A model generated the notes under the pieces. It made no database searches, was not told the DNA's origin, and saw only the letters and a program-made list of their open reading frames with translations. Made by a program: the position numbers and the translations under genes. DNA of 64,000 nt from Paragyromitra xinjiangensis (lineage: Eukaryota; Ascomycota; Pezizomycetes; Pezizales; Discinaceae), in assembly GCA_038503065.1 (NCBI GenBank), contig JBCAMK010000015.1, forward strand, positions 930,001 to 994,000, read 5' to 3'. This document shows, piece after piece, positions 37,208-46,900 of this stretch; position 1 is the first letter of the stretch; each line of letters starts with the position of its first letter.

Positions 37208-38701
37208 GGTCATCTTACTGGGCTACATGGCTTGATCCGTTTTGATGGTAGATAGTGGTGTGTAATATTGGGAAATAAATTTGAAGGGAAATTTGAAGGG
37301 GTTTTTGGGTATGCTTGTGATATCAGTGTTGGGGCATGCTTGCTCTGGGGATTTTCTGCACGTGGTGATCGTACAAATAGACATACATAGCACAGAGATG
37401 ACATAGTTAAAACAAGTAATAGCAGATACCTTCAAACCCCAGCGCCACTATCAACCACTATCACTTACTAAATACATGTAGATATTCTAGCCTAGACATT
37501 ACAAAATTTATCTTTTATTTTAGAAACACTTCTACCTACCCTCAACCCTTCTTTTCTTAAAGCTCCGCATCCCTTATGCCCTTTGAAGCCTTTGTTATCT
37601 TCCTATGTTTGTTGGCGTTTAAGCACTTGTCTGTTACGATCTATGTAGTATCTAAAGTAACATGGTCTTCTATGTACCCTTATATTTTAACGGCTAAGAC
37701 TCAGAGTGTAACATCCGCCACAACTCAACCGGAAATCTATGTCTAGAAGCGCCCAAGTGTTGTTCTATGACCCGTTTTTTTGAGAAAATCAGCAACCCCG
37801 GAAAGTTCGAAGGTCGCCCTTTGGTGCTTTAGTACTTTATGGTTGATCACCTCTGCAAGTGATATCCATCTCATGTAACTCTTTTGACAAAGCGATCTAC
37901 GGTTTTCCAGAAGCAGGCTCTTCCGGTCTAATTCGAAGAACATGTATCCAACCAACATTGTCTAATATTCTTGTCGTGATGGCCTATGTGGTTTGCTACA
38001 ATGGTCACCAAAAAACCTTAGCCATTTAGGCTAGTACTAGAAATTCCAACTCAATCTCCACCGATTCTAATACTCGTACTAAGTGGCCTTTTAAGTACCC
38101 GGACCCCGAAGAGCTGCGAGTAGAACTTTCTCTGTACTAGGGATTGGATTTGCCTGTATAGTCATTTAAATCACTTCTACCCCCCTTCTCCGAACCCCAA
38201 ACTAGAAATACTCAACATTGCCGTTTGTCCACATCAACCATCAAGTCTGGGAGAGAAAGTATCTTGTTCCGGGTTTTACCAGTATTTTTACATCCCCCGA
38301 CGATTTCTACTTTACTAGGAGATTTAAGGGTACCAGGCGTGTATTCGCCAAATGGGCTAAGACCAGTATGTTCGTCTTTCTAGTCCTCTTTCGTCTTGGT
38401 ATTTTGTAGCCGATTTTCTGCAAGAACATTTTCTTACTGTCTCTCCAAGCCTGCTACTTTGTGCGAGTAGTAAATATGTGAAATTACATCATAATTAGAT
38501 GTCCTTATTCTCCAGGATGATATACGCTGCTAAACAGTACCATAACCCGGGTAATTGGATGTACTTAATGAATTTATCATTATCGCCGCTGATCATTTTA
38601 GTCACCGCAAATCACTCGGTAGCAGCTTTTGACTGAAAACATTTATTTTTATACAAGGGGGGGAATTCTTCATGTACAAGATGCTTCAATCTATTCATGC
38701 C
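37208..38701. other. Convergent intergenic region, no gene recognised
   Basis: 1.5 kb between the 3' ends of RPC53 and mL46. TACATGTAG at 37483-37491; CCGGGTAA at 38547-38554, here downstream rather than upstream of a gene. No credible coding frame. Confidence 0.45.
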
Positions 38702-39720
38702 TCATCTGGTAACCAACATGTGTTGTACAGCCTTAAAATATTTTTTCCCGACAACCTCCTTGATTTCTTCCTTGGTGAGCCACTGGAAATCATCCAGGTC
38801 TAGCTTGTTGCCCATTAGATCAGCCTGGCCAGCCAAGATACGTGCCTTCATAAAGAAGACTTTCTCCCCAATGTTTTCACCGTCGGTGTAGCCTACGGGG
38901 TACTTGTAGACGTGGTGTCCTATGGGGACATTGCCGACAAACCAGGTGTGCATATTGACACCAGCGGCATCATGGAGGGTACGTTCAGCACCCTAAAGAT
39001 AGGATTAGTTGGCAATGCTAGAGGGTGGGGCAAAACAATTTATACCTCCAGTAGATTCTCCTTCCCTACAAGGGCGCTTTGCGGAAACCTCCAACTACCC
39101 TCCTGATCCTTTTTCTTCACAAGCAGATACAATGTTCTACTCATATTCCTATCAAGGCTCCTAGTGTCATTCTCCAGATCTGCCTTACTCACCCTCGGAA
39201 ATGGCTTCGCAATGATTTCCGTCGGATGCTCTACCGTTTCCCCCTTCGCTTCTGCTTCTTTCGCAGCCTCCACCCTCGCTGCTGCAATCGACAATGTCTC
39301 TTCCTCACCCGTTACGGTTGTATCAACAAGATACTGGTACCCATTATCTTCACTCTTATGCCTATTGTCCCCCACCAGCAACTCATCCGCCCACCCCCTC
39401 GGCCCGTATGGGTTGTACTTTTCTGCTGCCGCCTGCTTCCGCTTCCATTCATCATCGGCTAAGCTATCCTTCTTGAAATAGAACCAACGAGTGAAGGGGA
39501 GTTGGAGCCGGTCATTAAGACGTCGCTGGTAGAAGTAGTAACTCGCCTCAAAGTCACTAATGTCGCGCGTTATCATGGGAGGTCGACTGATGACGACGGA
39601 GGAAGCAATACGGTGGGGAAGAGTGGGGGTGATTCGAGCATAGAGGGTGGGATTGGAAGTAATTTCAGGATTCATAGCGAGGTCAGCAACGGACGCCGTG
39701 GGTGTCGAGGAGTAACGCAT
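38702..39720 (-). CDS. MRPL17: Mitochondrial large-subunit ribosomal protein mL46 (MRPL17)
   Basis: Mitochondrial ribosomal protein of the mL46/L17 family, whose C-terminal half has a Nudix-like fold. Two coding exons, 39720-39046 and 38992-38702, give 321 residues. Features are ISRPPMITRDISDFEASYYFYQ split as two conserved blocks, then KYNPYGPRGWADELLVGD, SRTLYLLVKKKD, FPQSALVGKENLLE, and after the intron GAERTLHDAAGVNMHTWFVG, VFFMKARILAG and FQWLTKEEI. The last block is the strongest family signature. The frame is open upstream of 39720, so the targeting peptide could begin further out or in an upstream exon; the start is the weakest part of the model. Confidence 0.92.
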
Positions 39721-40166
39721 GCATATTGGTTTTGCAGAGCTCGAGGGGTATCGAAGGGGCCCTAGAGAATAATTCCATAAGCTTAAGGAATTTCTTCAAT
39801 CGAGAGTATCGATATTTATATTGACAGGATAGGTTTCGGGAGTGAGAACATACGCCGTAACAGTAACCCCAATGGCCCAGAACACTTTTGGCCCGAATTC
39901 ATAGCAATGGGTTATACCAGAGCGTACAGTGAGTACTGGGGAAGAAACCGGAGGTGAATTGAAGGTGTCGGGGAGAAAACGAGTGATCGCCGTTGAGTCT
40001 TGAATTGTTAGAAAAGTTTCTGCGGTCCCTCAATTTGCCAAGCTAGGGACGAGAGTGGGATTGCGCTGCTTGGTTACCCGGAAACCCCTCAACGCGCAAC
40101 GCGTCTCCCCCCAAGTATCGCGACTTCACGTCTGACCAACGTCAAGAGAAAAAAGGCAGTTAAGCC
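39721..40166. promoter_or_regulatory. Divergent promoter of mL46 and POT1
   Basis: 446 bases between starts. TTACCCGG at 40074-40081 (86 bases before the POT1 ATG) repeats the Reb1-like core, and GACTTCACGTCTGAC at 40122-40136 matches the RPC53 upstream element. Assignments are by sequence similarity only. Confidence 0.45.
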
Positions 40167-42227
40167 ATGTCGGATACAGCTATTCTGAGAGGTTGCACCG
40201 CCCTAGCTCAAGTAGAGAGCTATCTGGATAAAAATGTCGACATTGTTGGAGTCGTTGTAGACCTTCGCCCTCCAATGCCCTCCAAAGGCACAGGTGCGTG
40301 GTAATTGGTGCTTTTCCTCGCCAGACTGAGCTAACCCACTAAAAATTTGCACCTAAATATCTAGATTTTACTGTAACCTTCACCATTTGTGACAAATCTT
40401 GCTCTCTCTCTGAAACCGGCCTTGGTGTCCGCATTTTCAGACCAAACGTGGAACTCCTCCCCAAGATCCGCTCAAACGGGGATGTAATCCTTCTCCGCGG
40501 CGTTAAGATGAAGCATTACGGTAATAGATTGATAGTAATATCCTCATTCGCCACAACTTGGACCGTCTCGTACATCCCGATCCATCCCAATGTCCTTCCA
40601 TTGACCTCTTCACACCCAAGCACCATTAAGCCTAGGCAACAGGAACTCGAGTATATGAGATCCCTTCATGCCTGGTGGTCCACCTGTGGAGGCGCAGCAG
40701 GCTCAACAGGTACTCCAGGGAGCAGTTATCAGATGACAGGAGCTGTCCATGAGCGGAAGAGAAAGTTCTCATTGATCAGAGACATGCAATTCAATTGCTT
40801 CTACGATATTGTTGGATACGTTGTCAAGACATTCCCTGGCATGGGTAACTTTACCATCTACATTACGGACTACACCAAGAATCCTATGCTACACGCTCAC
40901 GAGTGGGGCAGACCAGGTGCGGGAGGCGAAGATGATGACTACGATTATACAGGTCGAGGACGAACAGGCGGGAATCATAAATGGCCGGGACCGTGGGGTC
41001 AGTATACGCTACAAGTAACGTTATGGGATGAGCATGCTGCTGCCGCAAGACGGACCGTGTACGAGGGTATTTATTTGAGGCTTCAGAACGTGCGAGCGAA
41101 GAGAAATGGCGATGGGAAGCTTGAAGGGGCACTTCACGGGGATAAGAAATTCCCAGACAGGGTGCACTTACAGGTTATTAAGGATATGAGTGATCAACGG
41201 GTTCGAGAAGTAATCCAACGCAGCAAAGAGTATACAAGAAGATTCGAAAGTGACAAGTCGCGCTACGAAGAAGAAATGCAGGCGAAAATTGCCGAGACGA
41301 AACAGAGGGAAATAGAAAAACAGGCACGGAAGGACGAGGGGAACAAGAACGGTAGCTTTCCCCTTTCGCATGTTACTGATAAGCTCATGACATGCTAAAC
41401 TAACCTCAATCAATTCAGTTCGCTGCAGGGGACCAAACCACCCTGTCACCCCAATATCACAAATACTCAACCCCACAGATACGACTGCTCCTTTTGTGAA
41501 TCGGAACTACCGCATCTACTGCCGCGTAGTTGACTACCTTCCCAAAAACCTCCAAGACTTTTCCGTACCCAGTGACTCCTCGGATACCCAACAAGGTGGA
41601 AAGTGCTATGAGGAGAAAACAGTCACGTCTTGGGTGTGGAGGTTCGCTCTCCTAGTTGAAGGGAGTGACGGGGCGGCGATGCGAGTTATTGTCGAAGGAG
41701 AAGACGGTGTGCATCTTCTTAAGATGGATGCAGTCGAGTAAGCTTCCTCCACCCTCTCTTGAACAAAAATATACCATCTTCCAGGCAAATATTAATCCAC
41801 AACTAGCCTCCACAAAGATACTCGTACCCTTAAAATCCTTCGCGAAAAACTCTTTGTCCTCTGGGGGTCTCTTGAAGAACGTATGACCCAACGCCACCTT
41901 CACCGTAACCAAGACTCCCGTGGTGCAATAACGCCTTACTCCAACCAAAATCAATCTCGGAAAAGAAATAAGCGCAGTCGCAAAAACAACCCGAAGCGAC
42001 AAAGATATGACGAGCGGGGGTATGACGAACTTGGAAAGCCACAAAAATGTAGTGATGCCGACTCCAACTCCGATACAGATGACAGTGTGGACGGGGATGC
42101 GAACGAGGATGGGAGCGGTGGGGAGCAATGCGGGAAGATGTTTGAGGCATGCGTCAGGGAGTATGGGGTTCCCGCCGGAAAGGAGTGGAAGAGAATGCAT
42201 AGGTTGTTTGGGACAGTCATTTTGTAG
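40167..42227 (+). CDS. POT1: Protection of telomeres protein 1 (POT1)
   Basis: Single-stranded telomeric DNA-binding protein of the shelterin complex. Four coding exons, 40167-40293, 40365-41351, 41479-41737 and 41807-42227, give 597 residues. OB1 (Telo_bind) is at about residues 8-150, with the family pattern VDIVGVVVDLRPPMPSKGTD, FTVTFTICDKS, GVRIFRPNVELLPKI and NGDVILLRGVKMK. The second OB-like region follows intron 2 of the coding model, with NRNYRIYCRVVDYLP and a terminal block LREKLFVLWGSLEE. Between them is a segment with a FNCFYDIVGYVVKTFPGMG strand pattern, probably OB2 proper, and a basic linker. The C terminus is Arg/Lys- then Asp-rich and ends at a short conserved-looking helix. 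The fungal family is about 550-700 residues. Confidence 0.92.
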
Positions 42228-43033
42228 CTGCTAGTTTGGAACTCGGGGTGTTTTGGGCTTGTGTTTTGGGGATTCGAAGTTTTTATTGTGTGCAGAAAGC
42301 ACTGCTTGGAGGAAGGGCTAGGCCAGACTGCGTTCCTAGTTAATCCTTGGGTTTATTTTTGTTGGCGTCAGAGCGGGGAAACCAGTAAAGAAAGTTTTAT
42401 AACAGTTATATACACAGTCGCTTTATAAGAATAGTAGTTAAAATATTCATATTATAACTATATAAAACCCAGTCCGAGCAGAGGTTATCATTGGTAAAAC
42501 GCCCCCCCGGCAAGAATAACCCCCGTATAAGAATACTTGTGGGATCAATCGTACTCTTCTAGAGCGATTGTACTATCATATTTTGTTTTGCATCTAAAAC
42601 CTTTTCAGTCTCGATACACGAATGACCACCGTTTCTAATAACCCCACTACACCGCAGAAGGTTTCTAGGCAGAAATGATAGCTCAGATGCGAGGTCTACT
42701 AGGTTAAACGAGCCTTGGTTTTTCTGTTTTACAGATTTTGAGAACTCAACCAAACAACTGAACGAACTTCGTAATAATCACAATGTATCACTCGGAAATA
42801 GGCTTCCTAATCGGGTATGATTAGGTTCTAGTGCGCATGTGTGGTCTATATATCAGGTCCGTACTTTGCTTACAGCTCTTCCTCTAGCAATTTTAATCTA
42901 TGTAGAGCTGCCTTGCATATATGTCTGAGGCTAATAGCAAGCATCTTGGTAGCGGAGCCTCAGTCACGTGATTCAATCGTAATACACGTCTTCCTCGTCC
43001 CGGTCACCTGCTAGACCTTCTACACTACGCACG
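42228..43033. other. Intergenic, no gene recognised
   Basis: Between POT1 and GPI18, both on the plus strand. CACGTG (in cagtcacgtga) at 42965-42970, 64 bases before the GPI18 ATG. Nothing else recognised. Confidence 0.5.
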
Positions 43034-44556
43034 ATGAAGCATCAATCACCCCCAGTACAGCCACGCAATCCGTATCTACAGTTACTCTTAGCATTCACTT
43101 CCTGGAAACTCATTCTCCTTAGCCTCGCCCTTCTCACACCTTCGCCAGCATATGACACTTCAACCTCCCTAATCTTGAGGTCAAGCCAATCGGTATCCGT
43201 ATGGCCACTCATCAGGAGGTTATGCGAGAAACTAACACGCTGGGATGCCATCTATTTCGTCAAAGCTGCCGAGCGAGGATACATCAATGAACAAGAATGG
43301 GCGTTCGGATGGGGGTTTGTGCAAGTTGTATCAGGTGTTGAACGAGGTTTTTCCTCTACTTCATGAATAACGGAGCTTGGGATTGAGATCTAATTTACTG
43401 GGTTCCCCCGGCCTTGGGCGTGATTGTGGGGTGAATATAGCTTTGTTTTTTATGGGAGTAAATTTCGGGCTAGAGACGCCGTTTCTCCATGCCTTTAGCG
43501 GAATCCTAATCGCCAACGTCTCGCACTTCCTATCAACCCTTATGCTTTATAAGACGACGCTACTGGTGTTTAAAGCACCTGCCGAGAAGGCAGAGAACAT
43601 GGCGTTTCTGACGGCTTGCTTGCACATTCTTTCGCCAGCTGGATTGTTCCTTTCCGCTCCATATAGCGAGAGCCTTTTCTCGTTGCTTTCATTTACAGGA
43701 ACGTTTTTGTATCTTTGGGCTGGCCAGAAGAAGCTGGACGGTAGGGGAGCATTCTTACGTAATACCGCCATTTTAGCAAGCGCAATCGTATTCTCCGTCT
43801 CATGCCTGGTTCGGAGCAATGGACTTCTTCATGGGCTTCTTTTTCTATACGATTTTCTATATCAAATAGCAAGCATGGTCACCGAGGCGAGTAGGGAGCC
43901 GAGGAGACTGTTAGCACAACTTTTGCAAATTGGAGTATTAGGAGTCGGTGGTTTAATCATTGGTGTCGGGATTGTCATTCCCCAAATCATCGCTTGGAGA
44001 GATTACTGCACGGAGGGAGATATCAGGCCTTGGTGCTCAAACGTTCCCCCAAGCATTTATTTCTGGGTTCAGGATTATTACTGGTATGAATACCCTCGCT
44101 CCATCTTCCCTGTCAAGTAGTATATACTTTGTACTTATCGTTTGCGTCAGGAATGTGGGAATGTTCCGCTATTGGACACTGTCGAATATCCCTTTATTCT
44201 TGTTGGCGGCCCCGATGCTGCTAATCATGATTGTCTCTGGTAAATGGGGAGTCGGGATCGAGGATAAAACCAATACGCAATCCCTTGTTTTTGAAGAAGC
44301 CCTAGTTCATAAGTTGGCGCTTTCGCAGTTGCTGCTAGCGGTTATGGCTATTGTGTCCTACCATGTACAAATTGTCACGCGGCTGAGTAGTGGCTATATG
44401 GTTTGGTACTGGTGGGTTGCGTATCAGATGTCCACCGGGGGAAAAGGAAAGGAAGGGATTAAACAGGAGGACTGGGCACAGTGGATTGTAAGGTATATGG
44501 TTTTGTATGGAGTTGTGCAGGGTGTGCTGTTTGCGGGCTTTTTGCCCCCAGCGTGA
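43034..44556 (+). CDS. GPI18: GPI mannosyltransferase 2 (GPI18/PIG-V)
   Basis: ER multi-spanning enzyme that adds the second mannose to GPI precursors. My model has exons 43034-43334, 43474-44083 and 44151-44556, for 438 residues (yeast Gpi18 is 433). Conserved features: TRWDAIYFVKAAERGY, EQEWAFGWGF, then after intron 1 HAFSGILIANVSHFLSTLMLY, SPAGLFLSAPYSESLFSLLSF, SCLVRSNGLLHGLLF and WGWVQDYYWNVG-like NVGMFRYWTLSNIPLFLLA after intron 2. Many hydrophobic helices fit a polytopic protein. The first intron is the weak point: no consensus gtaagt donor is present, and GTGTTG at 43335 or GTTTTT at 43347 both keep phase with the acceptor ending at 43473. A frameshift there cannot be excluded. Confidence 0.85.
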
Positions 44557-44794
44557 TTATTTGTAGCGTTATAGGGAGGTTCATTTCACGCATACCCCAG
44601 ATTATTCCTGAACAAAAATTGTAGAAGTCACACAACACCAAGCCCTCTATCTGAATTTTGCTCGTTAATTGTGGTCCTTGTAGCGAAGTAATAATCCCAT
44701 GCCTAATTTTTATTTGTACAATTCACAACCATAGAACATTCCGTAATTATGTAAAGCCCGAAACGAGGAAGCCACACATCCACAATATCAACGA
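44557..44794. other. Convergent 3' spacer
   Basis: 238 bases between the 3' ends of GPI18 and EBP2. No gene. Confidence 0.5.
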
Positions 44795-46174
44795 CTACCT
44801 TGCACCAGCTCTCTTACTTTTGCCCGGCCGCTTCTTCTTTGCGCCAGGGAAGCTTGCCTTGTTTTTCCTGGCTGAGAAGCCGCTTAGATCGCCAGTGGAG
44901 GTAGCATCACCACTCTTGGAGAACCTCTTCTTACCCCCAAATCCATACTTCTGGTCCTTCTTCTGCCTTTTCATCCTTGATCTTCCAGACAGGTCTCTGT
45001 CTTTCTTGTCTCTTCGTCCGCTGGAGTTGACGGCATCGTCAAGGGCCACGTCAAACATGTCCTCTTCGTTTGTAAAGTCGGTGTCTGCTCCTTGCCGCTC
45101 TGTAGAAGTTGAACCATTAGCAAACAAGTCTTTGGATTGGTAATTCGCCACACATCTGGCCGCATAGAACAACATTTCCGAAGAGGGAAAGCATACTTCT
45201 CTTTAGGACCTGAATTTTCTCCAACGTATCCTTCTTCGCCTTATTCCTCTCCTCCAACTTGGCAAATTGCACCTGCTTCCCAAATTTCTTCAAGTCACGT
45301 TGTCTTCTCGCATCTGCAGCAGCCTTCTTATTTGCCGCCTCGTCTAGCAGTTTTTGCTTAATCATGCCCATATGCTCGTCATCCTTCAGCATCTCCGCGA
45401 AATAGTCCGTAGGACGAGCGAATGGCACGCCCTCCTTCGTTAGTTTCTTCCGACCAAGATTTGCCGCGTCGAGCGCCTGCTTGTAGAATGCGAGTTCACG
45501 TGAGAGATCATCGTCGGCATCTTTAATTTCAACAGGGGACTCGGTAGTGATTGACTGGTGCTCAACGAACGGAAGTGAGGAAATTGGCAGCGCGATGCGT
45601 TCTAAGGCTTGGTTGAGGGCCGAATGATTGTTGATGGTGAGTTTCTGATGGGGGAGGAGGTCGGGGACTTCAATGTCGTCTTCACCGACGTCGGAGAGGG
45701 CGATATCGGACTCTTCTGCTTCTTCGTCCTCTTCCTCTTCCTCTTCCTCTTCCTCTTCCTCTTCCTCTTCCTCTTTCTCTTCTTCCACCAGTTCATCATC
45801 TTCCTCCTCCTCCTCCTCCTCCTCCTCCTCTGCTACGGCTTTAGCAGCCTTTTTGCTAGTTATTCTGCTGGCATCAACTAGTTTCGGGACATCATCACCG
45901 TCCTCTTCCTCTTCTTCCTCCTCGTCTTCCCATTCCTCTACCTCTTCATCTTCATCGCCCCCAGCTACCCCATTCGCATCTACAGATTTTCGCTTCAAGC
46001 TTCTCGGCAGCCGTCTTGAGACTTTCTTTTGCTTTTCGCGGATAGGATCTCTGCCCAATTGTCTGTCCAGCGCATTTTTCTGTTGGCCACATATCAATTA
46101 GCAGGGACTTCTACAGAAATTAGAATTGTAGATAGGTTGGGAAGCTTTACGAGTTTGCTCTTGCTTTTCGCCAT
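44795..46174 (-). CDS. EBP2: rRNA-processing protein EBP2
   Basis: Nucleolar factor for 60S subunit biogenesis (27S pre-rRNA processing). Three coding exons, 46174-46151, 46079-45197 and 45129-44795, give 413 residues. The first exon is 24 bases (MAKSKSKL), joined to KNALDRQLGRDPIREKQ. A very long acidic tract of Glu runs over about residues 70-135 and is encoded by CTC/CTT-type repeats at 45721-45830 and 45900-45955. The conserved EBP2 domain follows, with RELAFYKQALDAANLGRKKL, RPTDYFAEMLKDDEHM, QRDLKKFGKQVQFAKLEER and, after intron 2, NEEDMFDVALDD and a Lys-rich nucleolar tail ending KKRPGKSKRAGAR. Exon 2/3 splice is chosen by phase and by family continuity. Confidence 0.92.
45721..45955 (-). 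repeat. Glu-coding microsatellite inside EBP2
   Basis: Long runs of ctcttc/ctcctc on the plus strand (near-perfect CTTCCT hexamers at about 45728-45775, CTC trimers at about 45802-45830, and a third run near 45900-45955) encode the acidic tract of EBP2 on the minus strand. Three-base periodicity keeps the frame open when length varies. Confidence 0.85.
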
Positions 46175-46900
46175 TGTAAAGATTGGTGGTTACTGTTACG
46201 CTCGAATCTGGAAACTTTTTCTTTTCGGTTTTTCTGCGAGGCTCTAGGTAGAGACCGGGTTACAGGTAGAGCGAGTTACCCTGTCGTTCGTAATTGTATT
46301 AGAGAACCCTGATAGCTGGCTATCATGGCAGGTCACTCGGCTCATGTTATTCTAACAAAAATCCCCCAGATCTTATGCAGGTTCCTTAAAAGGTCTGATA
46401 CCTAATAGATATATCTTCTTTCTCTGGCCGCTATTCAACAGGCCAACAACTCTACTGTTACTCCGCCTAGCCCATCCATCAAACAAACACAACAGAACGA
46501 ACCTCACTCTCCCTCCTGCGCTCTACTTGTACACATCTCGTCTCACTGTAAGAAATAAAAGGAAAACAATAAATAACCCACAAAGTACAGCACATCAAAC
46601 AAACAGTAATATCCAACATGACGAAACCCGAATCCTACTAAAACAATAACATGCACAATCAAACAAGTAACCCGCAAAAATAATAACGATAGTTATAGAT
46701 AAATCAAGTAGCAAAAGTAATATCATAAATGAACGTGGTACCGTAATAAATACCCAAAGATCGTCTTTCCCAATATCTTTAATGACCGAAAACAACTGAA
46801 ACTCCACCTGGCTCCGTTCCATACCGCTCGCGCCACACTTCCCGTTCTCTAATCTCTCTCTTCCTCATCGCCCACTTCATGCCTTCACCCTCCCTCTCAC
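46175..46900. other. Spacer between EBP2 and the AVT-like gene
   Basis: Holds the EBP2 promoter and the transporter 3' UTR. A one-mismatch Reb1-like motif (CCGGGTTA) at about 46255-46262 lies 81 bases before the EBP2 ATG. AT-rich elsewhere. Confidence 0.4.

Noticed and set aside
45602..46101. Poly-Ser, poly-Phe/Leu and Lys/Arg frames overlapping EBP2
   Set aside because: They are antisense or shifted readings of the Glu-coding microsatellite.
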